A program made the translations under genes and the position numbers. Below are positions 15,829 through 23,495 of a DNA stretch of 27,721 nt, piece by piece. This DNA is from Putridiphycobacter sp045110285 (GTDB lineage Bacteria > Bacteroidota > Bacteroidia > Flavobacteriales_D > Crocinitomicaceae): assembly GCA_045110285.1 (NCBI GenBank), contig JBGCGA010000085.1, positions 1 to 27,721 on the forward strand, in the 5' to 3' direction. Below the pieces are notes generated by a model, which saw nothing but the letters and a program-made list of their open reading frames with translations, was not told where the DNA came from and ran no database searches. The first letter of the stretch is position 1; each line of letters begins with the position of its first letter.

Positions 15829-16425
15829 ATGATTCTACCTATTGTAGCATATGGCGATCCTGTTTTAAAACGAGAAGCTGAAGAGATTGATGAAAACTAT
15901 CCTAAGTTAAATGAATTGCTTGACAATATGTTTCAAACTATGTATGCTGCAAGTGGTGTAGGTTTAGCTGCACCGCAAATAAATAAAGGGATTCGAATTT
16001 TTATTGTTGATGCCTCCCCTTTTGCTGAGGTAGAAGAAGGTGAAGAACCCGACCCAATGGCAGAGGGATTGGATGGTTTTAAAAAGGTATTCATTAACCC
16101 AATTATTGAAGAAGAAAAAGGCGAAGAGTGGGCATTTGCAGAAGGCTGTTTGAGTATTCCAAAAATTAGGGAAGATGTTTTCAGACATCCTAACATTAAA
16201 ATAAGCTATTACGACGAAAATTGGAACTATTTTGAAGAAGAATATGATGGTTACGCCGCAAGAATTATTCAACATGAATATGACCATATTGAGGGTAAAC
16301 TATTTACTGATCATCTGTCTCCATTAAAAAAGAAAATGTTAAAAAAGAAGCTGACAAATATATCTAGAGGCGATATTGAGGTTTCATATAGAATGAAATT
16401 TCCACTTACAAAAAAAAGAAAATAA
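15829..16425 (+). CDS. def: Peptide deformylase
   Basis: 198 residues. Removes the N-formyl group from nascent proteins in the cytoplasm. All three family motifs are present: GVGLAAPQI (43-51), EGCLSIP with metal ligand C107, and QHEYDH (148-153) with H149, H153 and catalytic E150. An acidic insertion (~64-82, EVEEGEEPDPMAEG) lengthens the region between motifs 1 and 2, as is usual in Bacteroidota deformylases. ATG 15829 follows a good promoter. The next gene starts one base after the stop codon, so translation is likely coupled. The neighbour usually expected in other phyla (fmt) is not here. Confidence 0.98.
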   Translation: MILPIVAYGDPVLKREAEEIDENYPKLNELLDNMFQTMYAASGVGLAAPQINKGIRIFIVDASPFAEVEEGEEPDPMAEGLDGFKKVFINPIIEEEKGEEWAFAEGCLSIPKIREDVFRHPNIKISYYDENWNYFEEEYDGYAARIIQHEYDHIEGKLFTDHLSPLKKKMLKKKLTNISRGDIEVSYRMKFPLTKKRK

Positions 16426-16426
16426 T

Positions 16427-16978
16427 ATGAGAAATTTAGGATTGAATGTAATTTTAGCAGCCCTAGTATTTGCGAGTTGTGAAAATGCGCCAAGCACGCC
16501 AGAATTGGATTCTGACGCGTTAGATACAGCAGTTTTTTTAACTGAGATAAAAACAATTGATAGTATTTTAGCGGCTGGTGTACCAGATAAAAAAGATGTA
16601 ACTAAAGCAATTGTTTTATATCAGAATTTTGCCAATTACTTTCCGGACGATTCTAAAACACCAGATTATTTATTTCGGGTGTCAGACTTTCATTTAGGAG
16701 GGGGTAGACCAGATCAAGCTGTACGTGTATTATCTGATATTATCGAAAAATATCCAGATTATGAGAGACTAGAATCAGTATATTTTGCCCGTGCAAGCCA
16801 TGTTGATTTTGATATAAGAGACACAACTTTGGCAAAGACCTATTATAATGATTTTTTAAAAATGTATCCAGACTCGAAATTTTCTGAAAACGTAAATTCT
16901 AGATTAAAAACAGTTTCGCTATCTATTGAAGATTTAGTTAAACAATTTGAAGAAAACGCTTCCAAATCGGACAATTAG
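16427..16978 (+). CDS. TPR-like lipoprotein, function unknown
   Basis: 183 residues. Lipoprotein signal with lipobox FASC (C18). The mature part has helical repeats of TPR type: AIVLYQNFANYFPDDSKTPD, QAVRVLSDIIEKYPDYE and AKTYYNDFLKMYPDSKFSE, each with the Y/F-P-D/E turn typical of Sel1/BamD-like tetratricopeptide proteins. It is shorter than BamD (~245-270 residues), so BamD itself is unlikely. It begins one base after def and its stop codon forms part of the Shine-Dalgarno sequence of the following gene. Proposed role: envelope protein scaffold; the partner is unknown. Family members next to def are seen in Bacteroidota, which fits vertical inheritance (recollection, not checked). Confidence 0.8.
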   Translation: MRNLGLNVILAALVFASCENAPSTPELDSDALDTAVFLTEIKTIDSILAAGVPDKKDVTKAIVLYQNFANYFPDDSKTPDYLFRVSDFHLGGGRPDQAVRVLSDIIEKYPDYERLESVYFARASHVDFDIRDTTLAKTYYNDFLKMYPDSKFSENVNSRLKTVSLSIEDLVKQFEENASKSDN

Positions 16979-16982
16979 GAGG
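16977..16982 (+). promoter_or_regulatory. Perfect Shine-Dalgarno sequence AGGAGG
   Basis: AGGAGG lies five bases before the TTG start of the deacetylase gene. Its first two bases are the AG of the preceding TAG stop codon. Other genes in this window show no such sequence, so here it decides the unusual TTG start. Confidence 0.8.
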
Positions 16983-16987
16983 CAGTT

Positions 16988-17965
16988 TTGAATATTTACC
17001 TAACATACGACTACGAAATATTTTTTGGAGACGAAACAGGTACTGCTCGGAAATGCATTGTTGAACCAACTGATGCTTTGCGTAAAATTGCAGCTGAAAC
17101 GGGAGCAAAAATGACCTTTTTCGTGGATGTTGGCTACATAAAACAGCTCAAATTTCATCAACACTTCCCTGAGTTAAAAGAAGATCTGTTTCAAATTCGA
17201 AAACAAATTCGAAATTTAGTAGCCGAAGGTCACGATTGCCAGCTCCATATTCACCCCCATTGGGAAGATTGCTATCACGACGGAAAAGAATGGATTATGA
17301 ATGTTCGTCGTTATAAATTGGTAGATTTTAGTGAGCCTGACATAGAAAGAATTGTTCTAGAATATCAATCTATTTTAACTGATCTCACCAAAAAACCAGT
17401 GACCAAATTTAGGGCTGGAGGTTGGTGTCTTCAGCCATTTTCAAAAGTAAAGAATGCATTTCTAAAAGCGGGATTAACCATTGATTCAACAGTGTTTGAT
17501 GGAGGAAAAAATACAATAGAGCCGTATTATTATGATTTTACAGATACACCTAAAGCAGACTGCTGGAAATTTGAAGATGACATTTGTGTAAGTGATATTA
17601 ATGGAAGTTTTACGGAATACCCAATTAGTTCATTCCAATATTCAATTCCATTCTTTTGGAAATTATTTGTTCTCGGAAGATTAATTCCAAGTCGGCATAA
17701 ACCCATTGGTGATGGATATCCCGTGCCATCAACAGGTATGAGAACAGAAATGCTTACAAAAGGCAAATTACTTTCCACTTCTTGCGACGGATTTTTTGTG
17801 ACAAAACTGAATGCAGTAATAAAAAATAATAAATCAAAAGGCTTTGCACACACAGTGGTTATTGGTCATCCGAAAGCCATGACAAAGTTTAGCTTAAGAA
17901 AGTTAAAGACAGTGATTGAGAAACAACAGAAACAAGGTGGAAGATTCGTTGTATTTAGCCAATAG
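16988..17965 (+). CDS. Polysaccharide deacetylase family protein (WalW-like)
   Basis: 325 residues, no signal peptide, so cytoplasmic. It resembles WalW/NodB-fold deacetylases: N-terminal TYDYE (6-10) with the catalytic/metal Asp pair position, TFFVDVGY (43-50), the metal motif HIHPHW (87-92), and FRAGGWCLQ (141-149). The C-terminal HTVVIGHPKAM (~288-298) supplies the late histidine of the NodB fold. The likely reaction is removal of an N- or O-acetyl group from a sugar precursor of a surface polysaccharide. It starts with TTG, supported by AGGAGG five bases upstream. No glycosyltransferases are near, so its polymer is unknown. Last gene of the def transcription unit. Confidence 0.85.
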   Translation: MNIYLTYDYEIFFGDETGTARKCIVEPTDALRKIAAETGAKMTFFVDVGYIKQLKFHQHFPELKEDLFQIRKQIRNLVAEGHDCQLHIHPHWEDCYHDGKEWIMNVRRYKLVDFSEPDIERIVLEYQSILTDLTKKPVTKFRAGGWCLQPFSKVKNAFLKAGLTIDSTVFDGGKNTIEPYYYDFTDTPKADCWKFEDDICVSDINGSFTEYPISSFQYSIPFFWKLFVLGRLIPSRHKPIGDGYPVPSTGMRTEMLTKGKLLSTSCDGFFVTKLNAVIKNNKSKGFAHTVVIGHPKAMTKFSLRKLKTVIEKQQKQGGRFVVFSQ

Positions 17966-17971
17966 AAAAGT

Positions 17972-18040
17972 CATAGGGTACAGCCCATTCAAGTCTTGCA
18001 ATAATTTAATGTTTTAATTGAGTTTGAAGGCTGGGGTATG
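17972..18040. repeat. Long imperfect inverted repeat between convergent genes
   Basis: Four short paired blocks nest around one centre: CATA/TATG (17972-17975, 18037-18040), CAGCC/GGCTG (17981-17985, 18029-18033), TTCAA/TTGAA (17988-17992, 18024-18028), CAAT/ATTG inside. About 18 base pairs in total, with bulges. No U run follows on either strand, so it is not a classical terminator, though it lies between two converging stop codons. Confidence 0.4.
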
Positions 18041-18061
18041 TAGCATGAAAATATAATTCAC

Positions 18062-18994
18062 TTAGTAACAAATATGGAATAAAGCTTTGCCTACATTTAC
18101 AACTGGCTTGTTATCATGCCCAAAAATAAAACAATCGTACTTTGCAATAATCTTTGATTTTTTAGAAGTATATGGGTCCGTGATATAGCCCATGAATTCA
18201 CCTTTTTTTACATGATCACCCGTTTTTCTTTCGGCTACAAAAATACCTGAGGCTTGGGCTCGCATCCATTTGTGATTTTGATAAATTTCGGTGCTTGGTT
18301 GTTTGGGTACGTCACATTCTAACATTTTAAAATGATTTAACACACGTTTAATTCCATTTATCCCCTCTTCAATACTTGGCTCATCTATTCGCAATGACTC
18401 TCCTCCCTCATAAACAATCATGGGAATTTTATTTTTATAACATTCCTTACGAAAAGATTTTGCTAAAAGGCCAGATTCAAGTATGAGAGGAGGTGCAAAA
18501 ATATTGGCAAGTTTTAAACTTTCAGGATCATCTTTAAATGCACGAATTTGAGGATAATTATGAATAGATTGTCCACCCGTATGAAAATCAATTCCATAGT
18601 CGATTAATGGAATGATTTCTCTAGTGATTACACTAGCAACTCTAGCGGCTAATGAACCATTTCTTGATCCAGGAAAACTTCTGTTCACATCTTTTCCATC
18701 CGGTAATTCTCTTGAAAAATTATTGAAGCCGTGAAGATTTACTAATGGAATAGCGATAACTGCACCACAGATAAGACTGTTAAATAGTCTTTGAGCAACC
18801 ATACGTCTTACTATTTCTACACCATTTATTTCGTCGCCATGCACACCGCCAGCAATTAGAATTGTTGGGCCTGGATTTTTACTTCTAAATATATGAGCAT
18901 ACAAGCTAATTACTGTTCCTGATGGTAACTTAGAAACGTTTAATCTAATGGTAGTATTTTCGCCTAGGGCGATAGGTGTTCTATTAATTTCCAT
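18062..18994 (-). CDS. M14-family zinc hydrolase, succinylglutamate desuccinylase/aspartoacylase (AstE/AspA) type
   Basis: 310 residues. Zinc ligands H52 and E55 in GGVHGDEINGVE and H138 in DFHTGG; substrate-binding DVNRSFPGS (102-110) with conserved N-R; E197 in VYEGGES is a probable catalytic glutamate. The C-terminal ~70 residues form a beta-rich domain (SGIFVAERKTGDHVKKGEFMGYI) that resembles a lipoyl/biotinyl-like hammerhead, as in other members. The family removes acyl or amino-acyl groups from amino acids or peptides. An Ast pathway is absent, so arginine catabolism is unlikely. The gene overlaps the end of the RimK-like ligase by 11 bases, which argues that it acts on the product or substrate of that ligase. 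Third gene of a minus-strand operon. Confidence 0.85.
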   Translation of the reverse strand: MEINRTPIALGENTTIRLNVSKLPSGTVISLYAHIFRSKNPGPTILIAGGVHGDEINGVEIVRRMVAQRLFNSLICGAVIAIPLVNLHGFNNFSRELPDGKDVNRSFPGSRNGSLAARVASVITREIIPLIDYGIDFHTGGQSIHNYPQIRAFKDDPESLKLANIFAPPLILESGLLAKSFRKECYKNKIPMIVYEGGESLRIDEPSIEEGINGIKRVLNHFKMLECDVPKQPSTEIYQNHKWMRAQASGIFVAERKTGDHVKKGEFMGYITDPYTSKKSKIIAKYDCFIFGHDNKPVVNVGKALFHICY

Positions 18995-19856
18995 GTGCTA
19001 TGAAATCGATCATGGCTTTGGCCACATTAATTTTAGTTGTTTTTTCAATGCCTTCAATACCAGGTGAACTATTAACTTCTAATAATAATGGTCCATTTGC
19101 TGAACGGATGATATCAACCCCCGCAATTTGCAAGCCTAGACCTTTAATAGCTGTTAAAGCTAATTTCTTTTCTTCGTCACTTAAGTCTACAGGTTTACCT
19201 TGTCCACCTCGGTGTATATTAGATCTAAATTCATTTTTTGACGCTACTCTTTCCATAGCGGCAATTATTTTATTTCCCAAAACAATAATCCTAATATCTC
19301 TTCCAAACGATTCTGAAACAAATTTTTGAAGGATCACCCTTGTTTTTGAGCCTGAGTAAGTATTGAAATATTGTTCGGCACTATTTTCATCTTTAATCAG
19401 AAAAACACCAATTCCCTGTGTACCTTCCGTTAATTTTAGAACAAATGGGTAGCCTAATTTTTCTTCCACTACTGTTTCTGCATCATGTAAATCTGCCGAA
19501 AAATAAGTAGTGGGAACAGGAACGCCAAGCTCAGCTAAATATTGACTGCATTTAAATTTATCTCTCGACAAAAGTAAGCCAATTGATGAAGTCAAAGTTT
19601 GCACTCCCATTTTTTCGAAATGGCGAATAACTTTTTCGCCAAAAACAGTCACATTTGCTCCTATTCTTGGAATAATATAATCTGGCCGTGGTAAAGCTTT
19701 ACCATGATATAATACCACAAATTGGTTGTGTTCAATTAATAGGTCGCAATGCATGTGATTGATGACTCGAATTTGGTGACCACCGTTTAGACCTTCTTCT
19801 AATATTCTAGCTGTTGAGTACAATTTCTCGTTTCTAGACAATATGTAAATAACCAT
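18984..19856 (-). CDS. rimK: RimK-type ATP-grasp ligase (glutamate/amino acid ligase)
   Basis: 290 residues, close to E. coli RimK (300). N-terminal RimK preATP-grasp domain (1-~90, PRIGANVTVFGEKVIRHFE), then the ATP-grasp fold: K141 in PFVLKLTEGTQGIGV, QKFVSESFGRDIRI (177-190), RSNIHRGG (211-218) and the metal-binding end GVDIIRS...LLLEVNSSPG (D248, E260, N262). RimK adds glutamates to the C-terminus of ribosomal protein S6; other members ligate amino acids to cofactors, peptides or make poly-glutamate. Which substrate is used here is unknown. It starts seven bases after the lipoprotein and overlaps the M14 hydrolase gene by 11 bases (ATGGAAATTAA). Confidence 0.9.
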   Translation of the reverse strand: MVIYILSRNEKLYSTARILEEGLNGGHQIRVINHMHCDLLIEHNQFVVLYHGKALPRPDYIIPRIGANVTVFGEKVIRHFEKMGVQTLTSSIGLLLSRDKFKCSQYLAELGVPVPTTYFSADLHDAETVVEEKLGYPFVLKLTEGTQGIGVFLIKDENSAEQYFNTYSGSKTRVILQKFVSESFGRDIRIIVLGNKIIAAMERVASKNEFRSNIHRGGQGKPVDLSDEEKKLALTAIKGLGLQIAGVDIIRSANGPLLLEVNSSPGIEGIEKTTKINVAKAMIDFIAHGN

Positions 19857-19863
19857 AACTTTT

Positions 19864-20376
19864 TTAAGGCGTTAAAATGAGGTTGGTTTCGCCGATATTA
19901 CTTTTGTTTAAAGCTCGGTCGATCACTTGGAATTGATATTTTATAGTGTCCGATTGGTCAGATAACAAGTTATAGTAAAAGTCGAAATCATACGATATAT
20001 TTCCTTTAATGCCTTTTTCAATGTTGTAGTTTAAAACTGGTGTTAAACGGAACTCTAAGATAATATCTTCCCCTTCTAAATTCTTTCCAATAACCCAACC
20101 AAGACTATCATCTTTTTCAAAGTAGGTTAAGATAAGATTGTAATAAAAATCTCCTTCACGATTATATGGTGCCAATGTATCAGATTCTAAAAGTCCTAAA
20201 TCACCGTCGCCATCTGTAAAGTTAAATTGTAGTTGCGCTTTACCATCATTTCCAGATACCGAAAAAGAGTCGAATACTACAACAGGCTCAAGCGGATATT
20301 GTTCTTTTTTGAAGCATGAGTTTAGCAGAAAAAAAACCGAAAATAAAACAAAAAATGTATGTAGCTTTGTTGGCAT
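19864..20376 (-). CDS. Lipoprotein of unknown function, first gene of the rimK operon
   Basis: 170 residues. Signal peptide with lipobox LNSC (C21) at the end of a very hydrophobic FFVLFSVFFLL stretch. The mature part is beta-rich and contains FTDGDGDLGL, a short acidic Asp/Gly loop that looks like a calcium-binding turn, in a domain reminiscent of Ig/cadherin-like folds seen in Bacteroidota lipoproteins. No named family is recognised. It precedes the RimK-like ligase by seven bases on the same strand, so it is probably co-transcribed although it acts in the envelope and the ligase in the cytoplasm. The start codon lies inside a 14-bp palindrome. Confidence 0.8.
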   Translation of the reverse strand: MPTKLHTFFVLFSVFFLLNSCFKKEQYPLEPVVVFDSFSVSGNDGKAQLQFNFTDGDGDLGLLESDTLAPYNREGDFYYNLILTYFEKDDSLGWVIGKNLEGEDIILEFRLTPVLNYNIEKGIKGNISYDFDFYYNLLSDQSDTIKYQFQVIDRALNKSNIGETNLILTP

Positions 20377-20386
20377 TAGCTAATGC
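20373..20386. promoter_or_regulatory. Perfect 14-bp palindrome, candidate operator
   Basis: GCATTAGCTAATGC is its own reverse complement. It covers the start codon of the lipoprotein gene (minus) and lies 50 bases upstream of the LuxE-like gene (plus), in the only divergent control region of this part. It may be the binding site of a dimeric regulator or merely chance. Confidence 0.4.
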
Positions 20387-20435
20387 TGTGTATTGGTTAA
20401 TTACTAAAGGTAAAGATATATTATTTTAAACACAA

Positions 20436-21422
20436 GTGGCTGACATTTTTTTGCAATTAATAAAGAAAGTTTTCCGGATTCGAACAGAAATTGAATTTGA
20501 AGAAATTGCAATTGAAGTTTTTAATTATCAATATAATCAGAATGCAATTTACAGGGCATTTTGCAATCATATTAAAACAGACCCAAAAACTGTTGCATCA
20601 TTGGAGGAAATTCCTTTTTTACCTATTTCATTTTTTAAAACTCACCAAGTTATAACTGGTAATTTTTCGCCTGAGGTGATATATACAAGCAGTGGAACCA
20701 GTGGAATGGGGAATAGCAAGCATGAGGTACGTTCATTGTCAGTTTACAGACAGTCATTTAACAAAACTTTTAATCTGTTTTACACTTCCCCAGAAAACTA
20801 TATTGTTATTGGTCTCTTGCCGTCATATTTAGAGAGAGAAGGATCTTCACTGGTTTATATGGTGGATCAATTGATCTCAAAATCAAGTCATAAAAACAGT
20901 GGGTTTTATTTAAATAATCTTCAGGAATTAGCTAGTTTTTTAAAGGAATACAAAGGCAGTAGACAAATACTTTTAATTGGTGTTTCATACGCTTTGCTCG
21001 ATTTAGCTGAGGGATTCGATTTAGATTTATCAAAGGCCATCATTATGGAAACTGGGGGCATGAAAGGCAGACGAAAAGAAATGACCAAGCCAGAACTCCA
21101 TCAAACACTTCAGAAAGCCTTTAATATTGACAAAATTCACTCTGAATATGGAATGACAGAATTATTGTCTCAGGCATATTCAAAAGGACACGGACAATTT
21201 AAATGTCCCCCTTGGGTGAAGGTTTTAATCAGAGAATACAATGATCCCTTTTCATTTACAAGTAAAAAGTCAGGTGGTATTAACATGATTGATTTAGCCA
21301 ATTTAAGTTCTTGCGCATTTATTGCAACGGATGATTTGGGAAGAATAGGAGAAAATTATTTTGAAGTGCTCGGTCGATTTGATAATGCCGATTTGAGAGG
21401 GTGCAATTTATTAGTTCAGTAA
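20436..21422 (+). CDS. LuxE-like acyl-protein synthetase / adenylate-forming acyltransferase
   Basis: 328 residues, GTG start. The adenylation motifs are visible: TSSGTSG (84-90), METGGMKGR (204-212), EYGMTELLSQ (237-246) and ATDDLGR (297-303). This is the LuxE branch of adenylate-forming enzymes, which activates a fatty acid with ATP and transfers it to a cysteine near its own C-terminus. Here C323 lies six residues from the end (NADLRGCNLLVQ), matching the position expected of the acyl-carrying cysteine in LuxE. No luxA, luxB, luxC or luxD gene is nearby, so bioluminescence is not implied; in Bacteroidota such genes occur alone and their acyl substrate is unknown. The next gene (ppk1) begins 38 bases later on the same strand. 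Confidence 0.85.
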   Translation: MADIFLQLIKKVFRIRTEIEFEEIAIEVFNYQYNQNAIYRAFCNHIKTDPKTVASLEEIPFLPISFFKTHQVITGNFSPEVIYTSSGTSGMGNSKHEVRSLSVYRQSFNKTFNLFYTSPENYIVIGLLPSYLEREGSSLVYMVDQLISKSSHKNSGFYLNNLQELASFLKEYKGSRQILLIGVSYALLDLAEGFDLDLSKAIIMETGGMKGRRKEMTKPELHQTLQKAFNIDKIHSEYGMTELLSQAYSKGHGQFKCPPWVKVLIREYNDPFSFTSKKSGGINMIDLANLSSCAFIATDDLGRIGENYFEVLGRFDNADLRGCNLLVQ

Positions 21423-21460
21423 ATCTTAGCTAGTGAGATTAATTTTTTTAAATTCGTTAG

Positions 21461-23491
21461 ATGGATTTATTTAATCGCGAATTGAGTTGGCTAGCATTTA
21501 ATGAAAGAGTGCTTCAGGAGGCTTTAGATACCTCTATACCACTTATTGAACGGGTTCGCTTTTTAGGAATTTACTCCAATAATCTAGATGAGTTTTTCAG
21601 GGTTAGAGTGGCGACTGTAAGACGTTTAGCAGCAATAAAAGCCAATAAATTAGAAGGATATTCCGGTGGAGCAAAAAAGCTATTGGCCGAAATTAAAAAA
21701 GAGGTTTTAAAGCAACAGCAATTGTTTGAACTCGCCTATCAAGCCATTTTAAACGAACTTAAAATTAACGGCATTTTACAAGCCAATGAAATCAATTTGC
21801 GACAAAACGAGCAAGACTATATTTCAGAGTATTTCCGCGAAAATATCCGACCTCGAATTGCGCCAATTATTTTGTCGGACAAATTAGATTTTCCGCGCCT
21901 TAATGACGATTCCATTTATTTAGCAGTAAAAATGGTGGAGTTTGAAAAACAAAAAGTGAGATATGCCATTTTAGAAATCCCATCATTTTTAAATCGTTTT
22001 GTTGTTATTCCAAAGCAGGTAAACGAAATGCAGAAAGTAATTTTGATAGACGATATTATTCGTTTTAATTTAGAAGACGTTTTTTACATTTTCAAGTTTG
22101 ATAAAATTGAAGCCTTCACTTTTAAAATTACCAGAGATGCTGAACTAGAGATTGATGATGATATTTCACATAGTTTTTTGGAAAAAATGCAGAAAAGTGT
22201 CGATTCGAGGAAAACAGGAGAGCCAGTAAGAGTGGTTTATGACGCCTCAATGCCAATTGATATTTTAAACTATTTAATTGACAAACTGAATCTTCAGGTT
22301 GGTGAAAATATTATTCCTGGAGGACGCTATCATAATTTTAAAGATTTTATGAAGTTTCCAGATTTCGGGAACAAATCAATGGTTTTCCCTAAATTAAAAC
22401 CTTTAGATCATCCTGCATTTGTTGAAGGAGAGCGGTCTGTTATAAAAGCCATTTTAAAACAAGATGTATTGCTCACTTATCCATTTCAAAAATTTCAATA
22501 TTTAGTAGATCTGTTGCAAGAAGCAGCAATTGATCCAAAGGTACAAAGCATAAAAATCAACTTATACCGAGTGGCTGAAAAATCACAGATTATTAACTCA
22601 TTAATAAGTGCGACTCAAAATGGAAAAAAAGTAACGGTAGTCATTGAACTTTTAGCTCGATTTGATGAAGAGAACAATATCAATTGGGCTAAGTTTCTTG
22701 AAGATAATGGCGTTCATGTAATTTTTGGCGTTTCTGGGTTAAAGGTTCATTCAAAACTGATTTTGATTAAACGAAAATCAGGCAGTAAAATTCAGTCTAT
22801 TGCACATATTGGAACAGGAAATTTTCACGAGAAAACGGCTGAAGTATATACTGACTGCGCTTTGCTTACATCCGACAATACGATTGCGAAAGAAGTTGAT
22901 AAGGTTTTTAAAATTTTTAAAAGTAATATTGATCGAAGCATGTTTCGCGATTTGATAGTATCACCTTTTAGTTCAAGAAGAAAATTTACCAGTCTAATTG
23001 AAGCTGAAATTAAAAACTCTCGAGCCGGTGAAGAAGCGTTTATAAAATTAAAATTAAATCATTTAGTAGATTCTAAGTTGATAAAAAAATTATATGAGGC
23101 GGCTGCTTCTGGTGTTCAAATTCAATTAATTATAAGAGGAATTTGTGCTATTAAACCAGTTCAAAATATTACGATACGATCAGTTGTAGGGCGATTCCTA
23201 GAACATACCCGGTTATTTATTTTTGGAAATGCAGGCCGTCCTAAATACTTTATTTCTTCCGCTGACTGGATGGAAAGAAATATTGATAAACGAGTTGAAG
23301 TAACTTGCCCAATCAAGGATAAAGAAATAAAGAAAGATTTGGAGAATATGTTTCATTTGTATTGGGAAGATAATGTAAAATCGAGAGTCATTGATTCAAA
23401 TCAAAAAAATAAATATTTCGATAATGAGTCTGATAAAAGAATAAATGCGCAAGAAGAGGTGTATAAGTACTTAAAAAAGCGTTTAAAATGA
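21461..23491 (+). CDS. ppk1: Polyphosphate kinase 1
   Basis: 676 residues, usual PPK1 length. Reversible transfer of the ATP gamma-phosphate to polyphosphate; often membrane-associated. N domain begins FNRELSWLAFNERVL (4-18), followed by the head domain and two PLD-like catalytic domains. Catalytic histidine H430 in GLKVHSKL is the phosphorylated residue (E. coli H435 equivalent), H582 in FLEHTRL is the second (E. coli H592). IGTGNFHEKTA (450-460) and RFDEENNINWAK (400-411) are further family motifs. Four bases separate it from the Ppx/GppA gene, so polymer synthesis and breakdown enzymes are co-expressed. No PHO-box could be recognised. Confidence 0.97.
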   Translation: MDLFNRELSWLAFNERVLQEALDTSIPLIERVRFLGIYSNNLDEFFRVRVATVRRLAAIKANKLEGYSGGAKKLLAEIKKEVLKQQQLFELAYQAILNELKINGILQANEINLRQNEQDYISEYFRENIRPRIAPIILSDKLDFPRLNDDSIYLAVKMVEFEKQKVRYAILEIPSFLNRFVVIPKQVNEMQKVILIDDIIRFNLEDVFYIFKFDKIEAFTFKITRDAELEIDDDISHSFLEKMQKSVDSRKTGEPVRVVYDASMPIDILNYLIDKLNLQVGENIIPGGRYHNFKDFMKFPDFGNKSMVFPKLKPLDHPAFVEGERSVIKAILKQDVLLTYPFQKFQYLVDLLQEAAIDPKVQSIKINLYRVAEKSQIINSLISATQNGKKVTVVIELLARFDEENNINWAKFLEDNGVHVIFGVSGLKVHSKLILIKRKSGSKIQSIAHIGTGNFHEKTAEVYTDCALLTSDNTIAKEVDKVFKIFKSNIDRSMFRDLIVSPFSSRRKFTSLIEAEIKNSRAGEEAFIKLKLNHLVDSKLIKKLYEAAASGVQIQLIIRGICAIKPVQNITIRSVVGRFLEHTRLFIFGNAGRPKYFISSADWMERNIDKRVEVTCPIKDKEIKKDLENMFHLYWEDNVKSRVIDSNQKNKYFDNESDKRINAQEEVYKYLKKRLK

Positions 23492-23495
23492 TAAG

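Noticed and set aside
20436..21422. Bioluminescence operon because of LuxE similarity
   Set aside because: No luciferase, reductase or transferase genes are present; LuxE-like proteins occur alone in Bacteroidota.
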